From Phoebastria nigripes (Eukaryota; Chordata; Aves; Procellariiformes; Diomedeidae): 64,000 nucleotides of DNA. Below the pieces are notes generated by a model. That model did no database searches and was not told where the DNA came from. It saw only the letters and a program-made list of their open reading frames with translations. Location of the stretch: assembly GCA_035582835.1 (NCBI GenBank), contig JAYKAV010003065.1, forward strand, positions 62,001 to 126,000. Direction: 5' to 3'. Position numbers and translations under genes: made by a program. Numbering within the stretch: position 1 is the stretch's first letter; each line of letters starts with the position of its first letter. Below, in pieces: positions 24,961 through 37,700 of the stretch.

Positions 24961-27564
24961 TGGACAGGACAGACATGCAGTATGCATCGTCATGATAATT
25001 TTACCCTCTAGCTCCATGCCATGAAAGGTTCACTGGTAGGTGAACCCCTGTCATTAAGAAGTAAGAGCTCCTTGAAGGGCACCAGAAGAATGGCCCAACG
25101 GAAGGTCACAACAGCATTAGCCGCTACGTGAAGGGTCGCAGGACTAGCCTTTCACAGAGCTTCACAGCATTTCAGAGTAGGACAGACCAGACCATTTCAA
25201 ACAAGACCTTTTAGCCTAATGGGTCTCTGCTTATCTTTACCAGTCTGATAAAATTAGTAGCTTATCTTCATTACCCTTCTTGCCCCAAAATAAACTAGAT
25301 GTTCACCGTGTCTGCTTCCAGCCGCTCACAGTATGAAATACAGCTTGGTGACATAGGCTGCGATCCAAAAAGTCCACTAACTTCATTGACATTTGGAAAT
25401 CAAGCTCATCAGATACAACTATTAAAGTTTAATCAAAATATTATGATATCATCTTCACATCATGTTAACACCAAACCAACAGATGGTCAGAAAGCAAAGA
25501 ATATTTATGAACAAACTAATCACACTTTCCCTTTTAAGGATAGGAAACTTCAGCACTACTTGACTTCCTACTTGATGAATTAAGAAGACAAATCCTAAAT
25601 TTGACTAAAACCAGAGTAAACTGTAAGTGGTGTAAAAGAATTTAAGCCCCCGATACCTCCAGAATGGTGACACCTCACAACAGAAACATTTCTGTTGCAA
25701 TGCAATGCTGCAGACGTGTGGAAAAGGTCTAAGGCAGGACAACAAACCTGCTTTAAAACTGTACAGACTTCAAACTCCCTTTTAAAGAGAGATGGATGGA
25801 CTATCAAATTTTGTGAACATTAAATCAAAGATGAGATATATTAACANGCAGCTACAGGGACTCAGTATTTACCTGTGACGTACCTTGTCAAGCATGGGGT
25901 GTTTCATAGTTCAACAAGTAACATCTTTTCCACACCAGGGCTTACACATAAGGTCTTTATTTTTAAATTTAAATTCATCTTCTTGCTATTAGGTATTTAT
26001 TAAATGTGAGAAGACAGGGAGAATGCCTAAAATAGGCACCTTTTAGGAAGATCTAAAAATATGTCTGCCCTTGATTACATATGTCATCACATCATTATAA
26101 TTACATGTAATGTTATAATTACAACATGCAAAGATTTATAAGGCAGATAAACTGTAGAGTAACTATTTGGATCGCCTTTTGATATGACACAATATTTTAA
26201 TTAGATGACNCAGCACAGTACTTTCAAAGACAAACTGTTGAATGTCCACTCTACAAAGGAGGGTTCATTTTTATGTATCTATTTTGAATGTGAAATAAAA
26301 AGAAACAAACAACACAGCTAGCCTGCTAGAACCTTTTTGTTCACATTTAATTATTGATGAATACACTGAGTATGTTTGGCCTCTAATTTCATTGACTGCC
26401 AAATGTCAAAGTTAATGGATAGCTGTAAACACTTAAACAGTGACTGCTTTGAGTTTCAAGATGTACTCTGTCACAAAAATAATGCTCTTTCAGGCACAGT
26501 TCCAAAAGGTGACCTGGTCCAGAAAAAATGTTTGCCCTATGAAAAAAGCCAAAACGTNTATTTATGCGTAAAATTCTTCACGATGTTTTAAAATGTTTAT
26601 ATTATATATGGAGAGTACAGTTCCCCTTGGATGATTCTCATTATTTCACAACCAGTAAAATGCCAATGGAGTCAAAAGCCAGTCTTTAGAAACAGNGATT
26701 AATTTGGCTGAGTGGGAAGAGAGGTCAAGGCTAGGTCAGTGACACCTAGTATAGCCACTCACTGCCCTCCTCCATCCCTTTTCAAAAATAAGAAAAACAA
26801 ACAAACATAGCTTTATATAGCACAGAAGAACAATTTCTTTTAAAAGCGGCATTTAAACTCTTGAAAGGAAAGCAAGTCAAAGCATCCTGGGCTGGCATTC
26901 AGTTCCCAGCCTCTTTCTTCCCAACAGAGAGCTGGTTAAAATTTCTGAATTGCTACAGATTTCGTAGCAGCATCCTCACATCAAGTAACAACCTCCGAGG
27001 CCACCTTTCCCTCCCTAAACTCAACAGCTGTTCATCCTCTCTCATGATAAGCCTTTTCCTACACTGTGAGGTGTGTAAAAATTGGTACAGAACGCTTTGA
27101 TTCCAAATAAACATACCCACCTCATGGTGTTCTCCAGCATACTTTGTATCACTCTTACGAACTACAAAACAGCGTGTCTCAGAGATGATCTACCATAAAT
27201 ACATGACCCATCAAATCAAGTAACACAACTGATCCCAGGGATTCAAGTATAAAAAGAGCCTCAGATACCCTTCTCCATCTGCTACCAGCTTCAGAGACAA
27301 NATACGAACCCGCGAACATTACTCAGAACCTTTTAAACAATACAGTACGTTCATTATTCATGCTTACTTTTTCAAGTCTGTTTTCACCTACTCTAAGGTA
27401 CGCTATTCAGCGCCAAAACAACAATGAAATTAAAAAGCAGAATTTATCACATAATGGAGAGAGATTTGATTAGACAAACACAGCTGATCTTTTCAATAAT
27501 TTAACCATCTTCCTTTCTGAACAAAACATTTTAAGCTGTTAATGATACCAAGAGCAATACTCAC

Positions 27565-27628
27565 AGTTGCTTATAACTCCTCCAAGTGGGTCACCCTTGA
27601 AATCAAACTCAATATCCATGTATTTTCC
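27565..27628 (-). CDS. MYO1B: MYO1B coding exon (window exon 5), end of switch I
   Basis: This 64-bp exon encodes about residues 164-184 and the first base of codon 185: [18 protein letters not shown] then ISN. It completes switch I and enters the central beta-sheet of the motor. The acceptor is tttcacag and the donor gtgagt. The next coding exon is 8.6 kb away. Confidence 0.95.
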
Positions 27629-30235
27629 CTGTGAAAGCAACACATTTTAAGACTGTAAGTTCTGTTTAAGAAAAACTGCTCAAGACATTTTTTAAGAAGT
27701 TAGTTGGTCATTTTTACAGGCTAAAAGAGCGATCTGGCAACCTCCTGTACACTCCATCAAATTCTGAAAAACAGAAAATTATTCAAAGCTTCTAAGACAA
27801 TTGCATTATCACAGCCACGGATTTTCACGAGAATAGCTTTAATCAGGTTTGTAATGCAACCCAGTAATTTGCTCAGTTATATGAAGAAAAAGCATGTTAT
27901 ACAAACTTTCACCAGAACGCCAAGAACACCAAACAATACTCGTGGCCGTGCAGGTATTACCATGCTTATTAACGGAAGAATGCAAGAAGAAATTATCTTC
28001 CACGCAGACGTATTTTCTCAGTGTAAAATCTTCTCGGAGCATGATCAAGGCAGTTGAAGGATAGCCGCTCAGTTTGGCTGGCAGAGGTGTCTGTCCCTAA
28101 GCGTGTGCCTGCCTTGTAAAAGTGATGGATTTTTCCCACTGAACTCTTTGCCTCGTAACTCAGGAGACCAGAGGCAACAATTAACACACTGTCACCGCAA
28201 AAGTGATTTCATTTCTAGCTGTACTGGCGCAGTGTGTTTCCTTGACTTCTGTTTGACTTTTCCACATCACAGAAGATCNCTGTGGTCTTTGCATCATTTT
28301 AATTTATATGACAAGTGTTTAATGTAGTAACAGCTACATTTAACAGTGACAAAATGGACAGACCCATACTGTGTAGAAAAGGCAAAAGCAGCGCAGCTCA
28401 CATTGGCAAGGAAGTTTAGGAAGATAAAAACTGCTGGTAGTAATTCAACCAAATTCCACAAGCCACGCACAGAAATGATCTCACCACCCTCTGGTGCTTA
28501 CTTAACAGAGGACAAAAACAACCTACTGAAAAGAGAAGCCTGGTGTTTATACTTCCTTATTCACCGCATTTAGCAAGAGTTTTCTTTTTTTCTTTCTCTT
28601 TTGATTTTAATTACAGAACATAAAACCCAAGCACTTTACATTGACTCCCTCAAAGATATTTTCTAATTTACTGGGTATTTTGTCAAGATTGGCTTGACTC
28701 TACTTAAACTCTATTCTTCTTCTTGCTGGCAGCTGAGGCAGGTTAGACAGGACAGTACTTGTGCTTCCTTGTTTGAAGTTAATTCTGAGCCGATTCAAAT
28801 TTCTGAGATAAAGAATTAAATCAGATAATTAAATTTTAATTTCCCAAGGACTGGGCCAGCTGGATGTTTCCAAAAGTATTTTTAGCTTTGTGTTTATAAG
28901 CAAGGACTTGAAAGGCAAAATACTTGTTGGTTGCACTTTGTCCTGGAAAAAATTCTGTTTGCAAACGGCACCTCTTCTCCTCTTCACTGTCTCCTCCTCC
29001 TTTCTGTAGTGCGTCATCTCTCACAGCTGCAGTTTTAATACCCTTTCTATCCAAAAAAATTTTCTATAGTGACTCAAATTTTGGCCCTGACCTTGCTTGC
29101 ATGGACGTTTGTGGAGCCTGCAGGGCCTGCGATGAAGACCCTTTGCTCCGTTCACAAGCAGGGGCAATGACAGCCACAGAAGGAGCATTCGTAGCCGTGT
29201 GGAAACAATATCATCAACCCTTAAGAATCAGAAGGGAAGGGGAGAGAAGTCTCCCATGTGGAAAAAAAGCCACTCTCCAATATCACCACATCCCAGGCTT
29301 TTATCCATGTGCTTTTACTCGCAACGCACCATTTTTCCAGTGTACTAATTTGTCTTCTGTTGTCTACTTCACACATTTCACTCTATATTACTCTTCTGCA
29401 CATGAGTGAGCAAATTACGAAGTTGCATTCAGTCCTCCGATTTTAGTGGGAGAAACTATGATGAATACTCACACTTCTGAATCTCCCAACTCTAGTTTCA
29501 ATTTTTTTTTTTTTTTGGGCAATTGTCAATGCCTATAATTTCACATTCAGTTTCATGCTGAAAACCCCCAAATTCAATCAGTTGATTATAAAGAATACAA
29601 CCAAAAAGTAACATTACAAATGTTTATATTAAAACTAAAGTTGTAAACAGAGGTTGAAACATCATAGAAAATGAGAACCTGAAGTAGAAATTTTAACAAA
29701 AAAATGTATACATAGAGATGGAAAATGAGATCATGCAGAAAGATCAACTTACTAAGCAGAGCAGTTGGTGCTGGTGGTCACTGACATTAAAGCCACCAGT
29801 GCCAGAAAATTAAAGAATCCAGATGCTGTGATTATGTTTTCATCCGGTCACAGACTGTCACATCCTAATTTTTTTTTTTAACCTGTACTTTGATTCTCCA
29901 CAGAACTCTATGCCCACATCAGAAAACAAGATTTCTGACAAGGAGGTGAAACATCTTTTAAAAACAGGGGTGACTGCTAATAATGCACTACTAACACATT
30001 GGGGAAGGAGAACATGCTCGAATGTACAAAATGAAATATTGGTTGCTACTGAAGGTGTTTGCCTTCTCCAAACATCACGGTCCTCAGACAATTACAAGAA
30101 AGTTCTCTCTCCAAATTATTCATTCCCTCCTTACAGATGCCTTGATGGCTGATACAAGGTAAAACAGAAACAGAACAGAAACATAACATGCTCCCTTAAA
30201 AGGAATTCAAATTCAGCCTTGAAGAAAATACTTAC
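27629..30235 (-). other. MYO1B intron between exons 4 and 5
   Basis: A 2.6-kb intron. It contains a 161-codon plus-strand open stretch (28924-29409) with no recognisable domain, discussed under rejected items, and a T run near 29502-29516. Nothing else recognised. Confidence 0.75.
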
Positions 30236-30282
30236 AAATCTAGAGGAGTTGTCATTCCTCACAGTTTTGGCATTTCCAAAAG
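30236..30282 (-). CDS. MYO1B: MYO1B coding exon (window exon 4), start of switch I
   Basis: This is the shortest coding exon in the window (47 bp). It supplies two bases of the alanine codon 148 and residues 149-163, FGNAKTVRNDNSSRF. NDNSSRFGK is the myosin switch I motif that senses the ATP gamma-phosphate. The intron that follows cuts it exactly between F163 and G164, a codon boundary. The acceptor has a good pyrimidine tract (tctttctccag) and the donor is gtaagt. Confidence 0.95.
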
Positions 30283-33152
30283 CTGGAGAAAGAGAAAAAC
30301 AAATATGACAACCAAATCTATCAGTAAAAAAATATTTAAATGCTAAATTATCTCTGACTGTTTATATATTTAAAGGAATCATAGACTTCTGAGAAACAAT
30401 ACCCTGTTCATTGCATGGCTATCAGTCACTGGGGATAGACGGAGTGTGACAGACAAGATCACAAATGAGAAAACACCTATGGAAGTCCAAAGCAGTTCCG
30501 TCTCAACACTTCCTTCATTTAAAAAAGTGAAAGAAAAACATACAAGGGGAAATGGTTCCAAGACAAAACTGCACCTGGATTGACCATATATCCTTGGGGT
30601 TTGAATCGTCAAATTCAAATTTTTATTACCCAAATAACTTTAAATATAGGAAATACTTCTTTCTCTTCAGTTCAGAGAAAGAAATGAATCTTAGTTCCCA
30701 GAACTGAAGATGGTAAAAGATGGAGGCCAGAACTGAAGAAATTACAGAATGACACTTAGAAATTGTTCGCATGGGACAGTTTAATCAATGCTTTGAAACT
30801 GATTTATTTACACTATTCCAACACATTTATCCTAGCTTAAGCTGAAGATTAATCAGCTGAAATAAGTCTGATTTACAAAGAAAGTTTAAAACACTCTCTT
30901 CAGCTTGACCTAAACTAGCTTTTTGAATAGTTTGGTTTTAATTTCTTAAGCTTAAGTTTTCTGACAATTAAAACTCTCCAAGAAAGGATCACAGGGCCAT
31001 GTTCAGATGGGCAGCCACCACCTTAGAACATAGGCAGGACAAGAACTCAGACTGGAGGACAATTCAAGCTCTTAACATCGCACAATGTCAAAGCACCCCG
31101 AGTCAAACAGGAGTGTCCCCTGCATTATTAAGTATAGCACTCCTACTCCAACAGGAGACTTTATTTATTGCAGTATTTATTTATATAGCATATATATTTT
31201 CAAAGATCAAGTCAAGTCAATGTTTTTTGGACAGAAATAAATACATGCTTTTAGGCTTCAACAAACTTGCATGAGTAGACTTATTCTTGATCAAAGAACT
31301 GAAGCCAAAAGGAAAAGTTTGTTGCTCCTGAAGGCCAAGGATAAGTGAAAGAATTGTTTTTAAAATCTTTATGCCCTGCAATAAATCATCTTTTCAACAA
31401 CCAAATCTCTGAGCTGCATTTTCTTACACACAGTGCTGAACAGTAGAGTCATTTATAACTGCACAGAATCAAGCACAAATGTCCCATTATAAAGCACGAG
31501 ACACATTCCTCAGTTTTCCCTTAAGTTCATTGTTTCTAAAAGTTAATTTACAGTAGCAACTGTACTTAAAAAAAAAAAAAAAGAATTCCCATAAGATAAA
31601 TTATGCATATGTAACATTTATGTCATTTTCTTGCACTGCAGCTCGACTGAAACAGAACTACATAACCAAAGAAAAACAAATCTAACCACAAATGCTTAAT
31701 TTCTGTCTAAAATGTATAAAAGCAGCCAGGCTTGCTCAGCAGCCTCGTGGAATAATCCAGTGTCCTACCTTCCAAAAAGCTAAACAGGCAGTTACCACTG
31801 CACCAAGTAGAACAAATAATACCTTAAAATGATAAGGCACTCTTCTGTAAGCTTACTCTATTCCTCTTGCATCAAAACAAAGATTCACAAACCAAAAAGA
31901 AATCCAATAAATTTGGCAGTCCCCAAGGAGAAACCTAGCTTTGGCATGAAAAGCCTCCATACTTCCCCATACTATTTCTGTCTACATCTGAAATCTGCCT
32001 TCCAGGACAGTGATAAAAGTAACACAGCTCTTCGCTGTGAATCCAAAACAATGGAAGATTGCAATCCCCCCAGTTCAGCTTTAAGTGGAACACATCTGAT
32101 CATCAAAGAAAGGCTTATCCAGCATTTTTATTATTCTTAAATTGTAACATTTCATCCTTTCTTTACAAGTCTTTGCTTACAATTTTTGGTATGTGTACAG
32201 TCAGTGACCACATTTTACCCATCCAGTTCACCACTGCTCTCAGCCCACTTTTGCATTCCCTTCCCCCTTTTTTTTTTATTGCCCCCCCCGTTCTCATTTG
32301 TATAATACATAGAGTGCTTGCTCCCTNTAGACTCCAAATCCTCATATACACGTATAGATAGCTAGGCAATAAATAAAATGTTGACACTCAACAGTCTTAC
32401 AAACACTGCATATCATCTGGCCATAGTGCGAAGTTATTGTACAGCAGTCATGTGAATTTGTCTCGGCACCACAATAGCTTAGAGAACTGTGGGAAAGACC
32501 AAGCCAGGAATCAACACAATAGACCTAAATAAGTCAGTGCTAACCAAGGCACTTCTGAAGGCAATTATTAGACAATGGGACAAAACTGCAAGCTTTGAGG
32601 ATCATATATCCTATCTCCAGGAAAAATGAAGATCCTGTTTCTGGCAGCCAATGTCTTTAAATTAAAATCACTAATTAAAAAATAAAAAGTCTTTCATGGG
32701 AGAGCAGGAAAGGCAGTTGTCAGGAAGACGGGCCAACAGAGTCACCAGATCCAGGGAACAATAAGTCTCAGGGAACAACAGCCATGCATATGGATTGGCT
32801 TAGTTTTTTCTAAGATCCATTTCTTCACTTGTTTTTTTTTTTCTAAAAGAAAAATAATGCTTTACAGAGCTTGTTTGTTTACTAGGGACTATAACAATAT
32901 AATTTGGAAGGAAATGAATCAGAGGGACTGAACTGAAGTTAAGTCTTTTGATACAGCCAAGCATCATCAAGGCAGGGTTAAGAAAGGGTATGCCCTCAGA
33001 GAGCAGCAGGAGGAGTCTGGGAAATATGACCTAACTTCCTAAGCTCTCGCTTCATGAGGGAAACAGTTTCCTTCNCATAGAATCGTTTAGGTTGGAAAAG
33101 ACCTTTAAGATCATCAAGTCCAATCATAAACTTAACACTGCCAAGTCCACCA

Positions 33153-33596
33153 CTAAACCATGTCCCTAAGCACCACGTCTGCATGTTTTTTAAATACCTC
33201 CAGGGATGGCAACTCAATCACTTCCCCGGGCATCCTGTTCCAATGCTTAACCACTCTTTCAGTAAAGAAATTTTTCCTAATGTCCAATCTAAACCTCCCC
33301 TGGCACAACTTGAGGCCATTTCGTCTTGTCCTATCGCTTGTTACTTGGGAAAAGAGACCGACCCCCACCTCACTACAACCTCCTTTCAGGTAGTTACAGA
33401 GAGTGATAAGGTCTACCCTGAGCCTCCGTTTCTCCAGGCTAAACAGTCCCAGTTCCCTCAGCCGCTCCTCATAAGACTTGTTCTCCAGACCCTTCACCAG
33501 CTTCGTTGCCCTCCTCTGGACACGCTCCAGCACCTCAATGTCCTTCTTGTAGTGAGGGGCCCAAAACTGAACACAGTATTCNAGGTGGGGCCTCAC
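33153..33596 (-). pseudogene. CR1 ORF2 fragment: C-terminal region
   Basis: This continuation of the CR1 frame downstream of the TAG at 33606-33608 gives 147 codons that end at a natural-looking stop (33153-33155) about 77 bp before the element's 3' end. CR1-typical blocks are [39 protein letters not shown] and [10 protein letters not shown]. The phase is identical to that of the upstream fragment, so only a nonsense substitution separates them, not an indel. The N at 33582 falls in this fragment. The apparent start codon is internal to the ancestral frame and is not a real initiation site. Confidence 0.85.
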
Positions 33597-33605
33597 CAGC
33601 GCCGA

Positions 33606-34403
33606 CTACAGGGGCACGATCGCCTCCCTACTCCTGCTGGCCACACTATTTCTGATACAGGCCAGGAAGCTGTTGGCCTTCTTGGCCACCTGGGCACACT
33701 GCTGTCTCATATTCAGACGACTGTCAACCAGCACCCCCAGGTCCTTTTCTGACAGGCAGCTTTCCAGCCACTCTTCCCCAAGCCTGTAGCATTGCATGGG
33801 GTCGTTGTGGCTGAAGTGCAGGACCCGGCACTTGGCCTTGTTGAACCTCATGCAGTTGGCCTCAGCCCATCGATCCAGCCTGTCCAGGTCCCTCTGCAGA
33901 GCCTTCCTACCCTCGAGCAGATCAACACTCCCGCCCAACTTGGTGTCATCTNCAAACTNACTGAGGGNGCACTCNATCCCCTCATCCAGATCATTGATAA
34001 AGATATTAAACAGAACTGGCCCCAAAACAGAGCCCTGGGGAACATCACTTGTGACCAGACACCAACTGGATTTAACTCCATTCACCACAACTATTTGGGC
34101 CCAGCCATCCAGCCAGTTTTTTACCCAGTGAAGTGTACGCCCGTCCAAGCCACGAGCAGCCAGTTTCTCCAGGAGAATGCTGTGGGAAACGGTGTCAAAG
34201 GCTTTACTAAAGTCCAGGTAAACAATATCCACAGCCTTTCCCTCATCCACTAAGCAGGTCACCTTGTCATAAAAGGAGATCAGGTTAGTCAAGCAGGACC
34301 TGCCTTTCATAAACCCACGCTTACTGGGCCTGATCACCTGGTTGTCCTGTACGTGCCACGTGATGGCACTCAAGATGATCTGCTCCATAACGTTCCCCTG
34401 CAC
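33606..34403 (-). pseudogene. CR1 ORF2 fragment: reverse transcriptase, interrupted
   Basis: An open stretch of 265 codons inside the CR1 copy covers the reverse-transcriptase palm and thumb. Signatures visible are [40 protein letters not shown] and the xDDTKLGG catalytic box. It lacks the upstream endonuclease and the start of the reverse transcriptase. It ends at an in-frame TAG (33606-33608), after which the same frame continues in 33153-33596. Four N bases at 33952, 33959, 33968 and 33975 fall around the catalytic box, so the state of that motif cannot be read with certainty. Not expected to make a working protein. Confidence 0.85.
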
Positions 34404-34621
34404 CGAGGTCAGGCTGACAGGCCTGTAGTTCCCCGGATTTCCAAGAAAACCTCTCCGTAACTGAATAAAATCTTGTAGCTGTCTTCACAGAAAGCATCTC
34501 CTATGGTTTTGGACACCAAATAACAGCGAAACAACAACAGATACAGTTTCCAAACCAGCTCAGCAAGAAAGCTGATACACACAGAGGTAATACACTCATA
34601 CATGCTCTGTGAGATTCTTAC

Positions 34622-34726
34622 CTTCAAGAACTGGATTTGACTGCAAAAGTTGTTCTTTTACTTGATTAACCTCTGCCCCTTTTCCACACACAGCAGCTAC
34701 ATATGACATGACAAGTTTGCTCGCCT
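34622..34726 (-). CDS. MYO1B: MYO1B coding exon (window exon 3), loop 1 region
   Basis: This 105-bp exon encodes about residues 113-147 and one base of codon 148. It begins with EASKLVMSYVAAVCGKGAEV and continues VNQVKEQLLQSNPVLE. The segment after the P-loop helix is loop 1, a surface loop whose length tunes nucleotide release in myosins. LLQSNPVLEAFGNAKT is a strongly conserved myosin segment that is completed in the next exon. The acceptor is ccccacag and the donor gtaaga. The CR1 LINE begins only about 180 nt downstream of this donor. Confidence 0.96.
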
Positions 34727-37700
34727 CTGTGGGGGGAGAGCAAAATAAAACAGTGATAAGTATTGGCAAATAGGCCATAAAATGATCTGCAGACTTGATC
34801 TCCATCACATTTTCACCATGCCAGACAGGAACTGTAAGCACATTTCATTTCAGTTTTCTTCTACATTGTTGTACCATCTGGAAATGAGGAAGGAGCATAT
34901 CCTGCTATGAGACCCATGCCATCACATCAGCAGCCCCATTGACTTAAATACCTAGAGCCCTCCCAAGTTAAAGAAGCCATCAGTGGATATGGCAGATTAC
35001 CCGCTACTTTTTCATTTAGCCTTAGTAAGAGGCATTCAGTAAGCAAAGAACATTATCCCTAGCTGACACGTTGGAAATGTTTTAATCTAGCCTGAAAAAA
35101 TAGGCCCAAGGAGTTTCAAGACTTAAAATTCAATCAGTTTACATCAGCAGATACACAATAACACAAGTGTAAACATACAACACTATACACATGTAATTAC
35201 AACTGTACACTACAAGTAAATGAGTAACTGCAATTCAACATCACATAACATTATGCAGTCTGTTTCAAAGTATAATGAACAGAGAAAGTGAAGCATTCAT
35301 TTAAACAGTGAAACTAATTTGAAGATACAAATTTTTAACAAAGTCTGGAACAACTTTTGGACTCTCAAAGTTGGGTTCATATGGGTGTCAATCACCCATA
35401 TACAGACAGAAACAAATATTAAACAATCCATCCAACCCTTATGTTTTTGCTGGTCAGGACAAAAAGCAGCTGAAAGAGGATTCTGTTTATAAACAGAGTC
35501 TGTGATGTTTAGAATGATGCAAGACAGTGAAATTTGAGGCAATATCAGCTGATGTACAATGTAATTACTAACAGCTGGAATCTCTATCAACTCAACACAG
35601 TGGTCATAAAAAATCCGTTACTTGTTCTTCAGAGATCTGTTACAAATTTAAGGGTTTCATTTCAGGAAAGAACTGACAAACACAAAGTTATGCCTTGGAT
35701 TTTGATTCTTTCCTATTTAATCAAATTTGTTTGCTAGTATTAAATCACTATCCCATATTGTAGAGAAAACTGAGCAAACCTGCAACACAGGAAGCAAGCA
35801 AGGAGCAAGAACTATANGTGTGTCCATAAGGCCTCCCATCTCCTTTAATCGCACCTCGAACCCAGCTCTCATTTTTAAGAATCCGTTTCCTTCAGAGCTT
35901 GGAATTACCAAATTATTTGATTTGAAATATTCCCTAAAACAGTCAACACCTTTAAGTAGAGCTACTCAATCACCGAGAGAAGAAAGCACTGAAGCAGCAA
36001 ATAAGGTATTATAAAATAATATGCATTAAGACAACACACAATGACTTCAAGATAGGATTTGAACATCACTGAAAGAAAATAAAGGCCCTTTCTTTTATTA
36101 GGAACTCTGTTTGGTCCAATAAAGACACCAGGACATCTAAAAATATTTAAATACACCACTCATTCCGGTAATGTACCATGTTTCTTGCACAATGTTGCTA
36201 TCAATTAGCAATATAAACATGCAGTGAAACAAGAACAAAATCGGAAGTAAATTAAAAAACCCAACTGATGACAGCTCAGTTTCAATTCTTCCAGCCCAAA
36301 CATGTCAAATGTTCTGGCTACCAAAAATCTAAACCAGAGTTGTATAGGATCTGTACTAACAAGTTTGTTTTCTCAACTCCAGGAACTTCCTCCCCTGTCC
36401 CCCTTTTTTTTGCAATGGAAACCTGACTTCTCAGCTAATAGCCCCGTTTCAGCAACAGTAGTTACATCAAATGTTAGAGAGAGAATAGCACAGATTCCGA
36501 GTCGATTATTGACTTGAATTTCAAACCCTAGATTATTCTGTACTTACCTTTATAAAGGAGTAATTCATATTATGTCCCATATGGCTATGAAAATTACAGA
36601 ACAGTCAAAATCTCTATACAAATCTGAATCTACCAGAATATTCTCTACAAATAGAGAAGTTCAGAAACTCAACCACTGCTACACCTTTCAACAGAATAAA
36701 TAAATGAATAAAAGGTGGACCTCAGTTGTATGAGGTGCTTGATTAATTCACAGTTCCTGAGGAAATCAAGACATTAAACAATACCAGTACAGAACTCCTT
36801 TCTAAAGTCTGAACTCGTAGACAGAATCCCTAACAATCATATTAATAAGAACTTGATTTTAATATACACTTTTACTGAACACACATGTTTTCATGTTATT
36901 GAACTGAAAAAAAGGATTACAAAAAAAAAATATATATATGTATTACAAGACCTCTCAACTGCATGCCACTAATCAGACAAAGAAAAACAAAGGTGGCGGC
37001 TGCACTTTACATTTTCACAAAAGGCTTGGAAAGCAACTTCTTGTTACCCACTTTAAGTCTTGCTCAGTATAAGCATACAAAGCTCCGCATTTTCTCAGAT
37101 TCAAAGAAAAAATCTCTTAAATTACATGGAAACAGATGTATGCGTTCCTACCCACTGTGTCTTTTGCAAGTCACCTCAGTTTTAAATTGTTATTTGAGAA
37201 AATAACTGGCTTCTTTCTTTTTTTAAGGTCTACCTAAAATGTTCTGCAGTTATGCAATCCTCACTTGATTTCTACCATTCCAGTTTAAAAATTAGCAGTC
37301 CTTTTCAAGGCAATTTCAGCTTTGCCTGAGAAACACAGTGTTCCAGTACACAAGCCAATCTTAGAATTGCAGCTGAGCACAGCATGCAAAAGACTGATGA
37401 AATTTGCAAAGTAATCAGCTACTATTATTTATTTTCCTTGGATAAATGGCATAATCCAGTTTAAATGTATATATTTATTAAAAGTCATGCAAAAGTATCA
37501 AAGGATTGTCTTCCAGTCTAGAAGTCCAAGAGCATGCAGTTTTCTCCATCTTCATGTTTTCCACAGGAAGAGCCTAAAAGTTTTCTGGCCCTTGCAATAC
37601 TCCATCACAAACCAGCATCACTTTAGTGTGACTTTGCATACTGATGAGGATACTGTATTAACACATGATAGGACTGCATCATGGTGACAATGTGAAAAAA

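Larger units (their letters stand above)
18925..27564 (-). other. MYO1B intron between exons 5 and 6
   Basis: An 8.6-kb AT-rich intron. It holds a near-palindromic hairpin at 19852-19875, a possible ancient-repeat relic at 24911-24960, paired short direct repeats of an AT-rich 11-mer around 26095-26123, and about ten single N calls. No exon or young transposable element recognised. Confidence 0.75.
33076..34440 (-). mobile_element. CR1 LINE, 5'-truncated, with reverse-transcriptase and 3' end
   Basis: A chicken-repeat-1 family non-LTR retrotransposon in sense with MYO1B. Its 3' end is at 33076, where the plus strand shows the family's terminal octamer once (catagaat) followed by the typical tail gtttaggttggaaaagacc. 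Reading leftward on the minus strand from about 34440, the frame opens in the reverse-transcriptase region ([12 protein letters not shown]). It carries motif A (YLDFSKAFD, about 34223-34194), motif B (PQGSVLGP, near 34040) and motif C (FxDD, near 33956; the x is ambiguous because of an N). The CR1-typical C-terminal part runs to a stop at 33153-33155. The frame is broken once, by a TAG at 33606-33608. The endonuclease half is missing, so the copy cannot move by itself. Confidence 0.95.
30283..34621 (-). other. MYO1B intron between exons 3 and 4, hosting CR1
   Basis: A 4.3-kb intron. The CR1 LINE occupies 33076-34440. The parts outside it are AT-rich, with an A run at about 31568-31582 and a C run near 32283-32289. 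About 180 nt of apparently unique sequence separates the CR1 5' end from the exon 3 donor. Confidence 0.85.

Noticed and set aside
28924..29409. 161-codon open stretch on the plus strand inside the intron between exons 4 and 5
   Set aside because: No recognisable domain, no splice-site logic with neighbours, odd composition and antisense to the host gene. Length is within what chance gives in 64 kb over six frames.
33183..33752. 189-codon plus-strand open stretch
   Set aside because: It is the antisense shadow of the CR1 open frame on the minus strand.
37155..37185. Second MIR-like match (tgcaagtcacctcagtttt)
   Set aside because: Only about 20 bp resemble the consensus, and the intervening block is missing, so chance is more likely.
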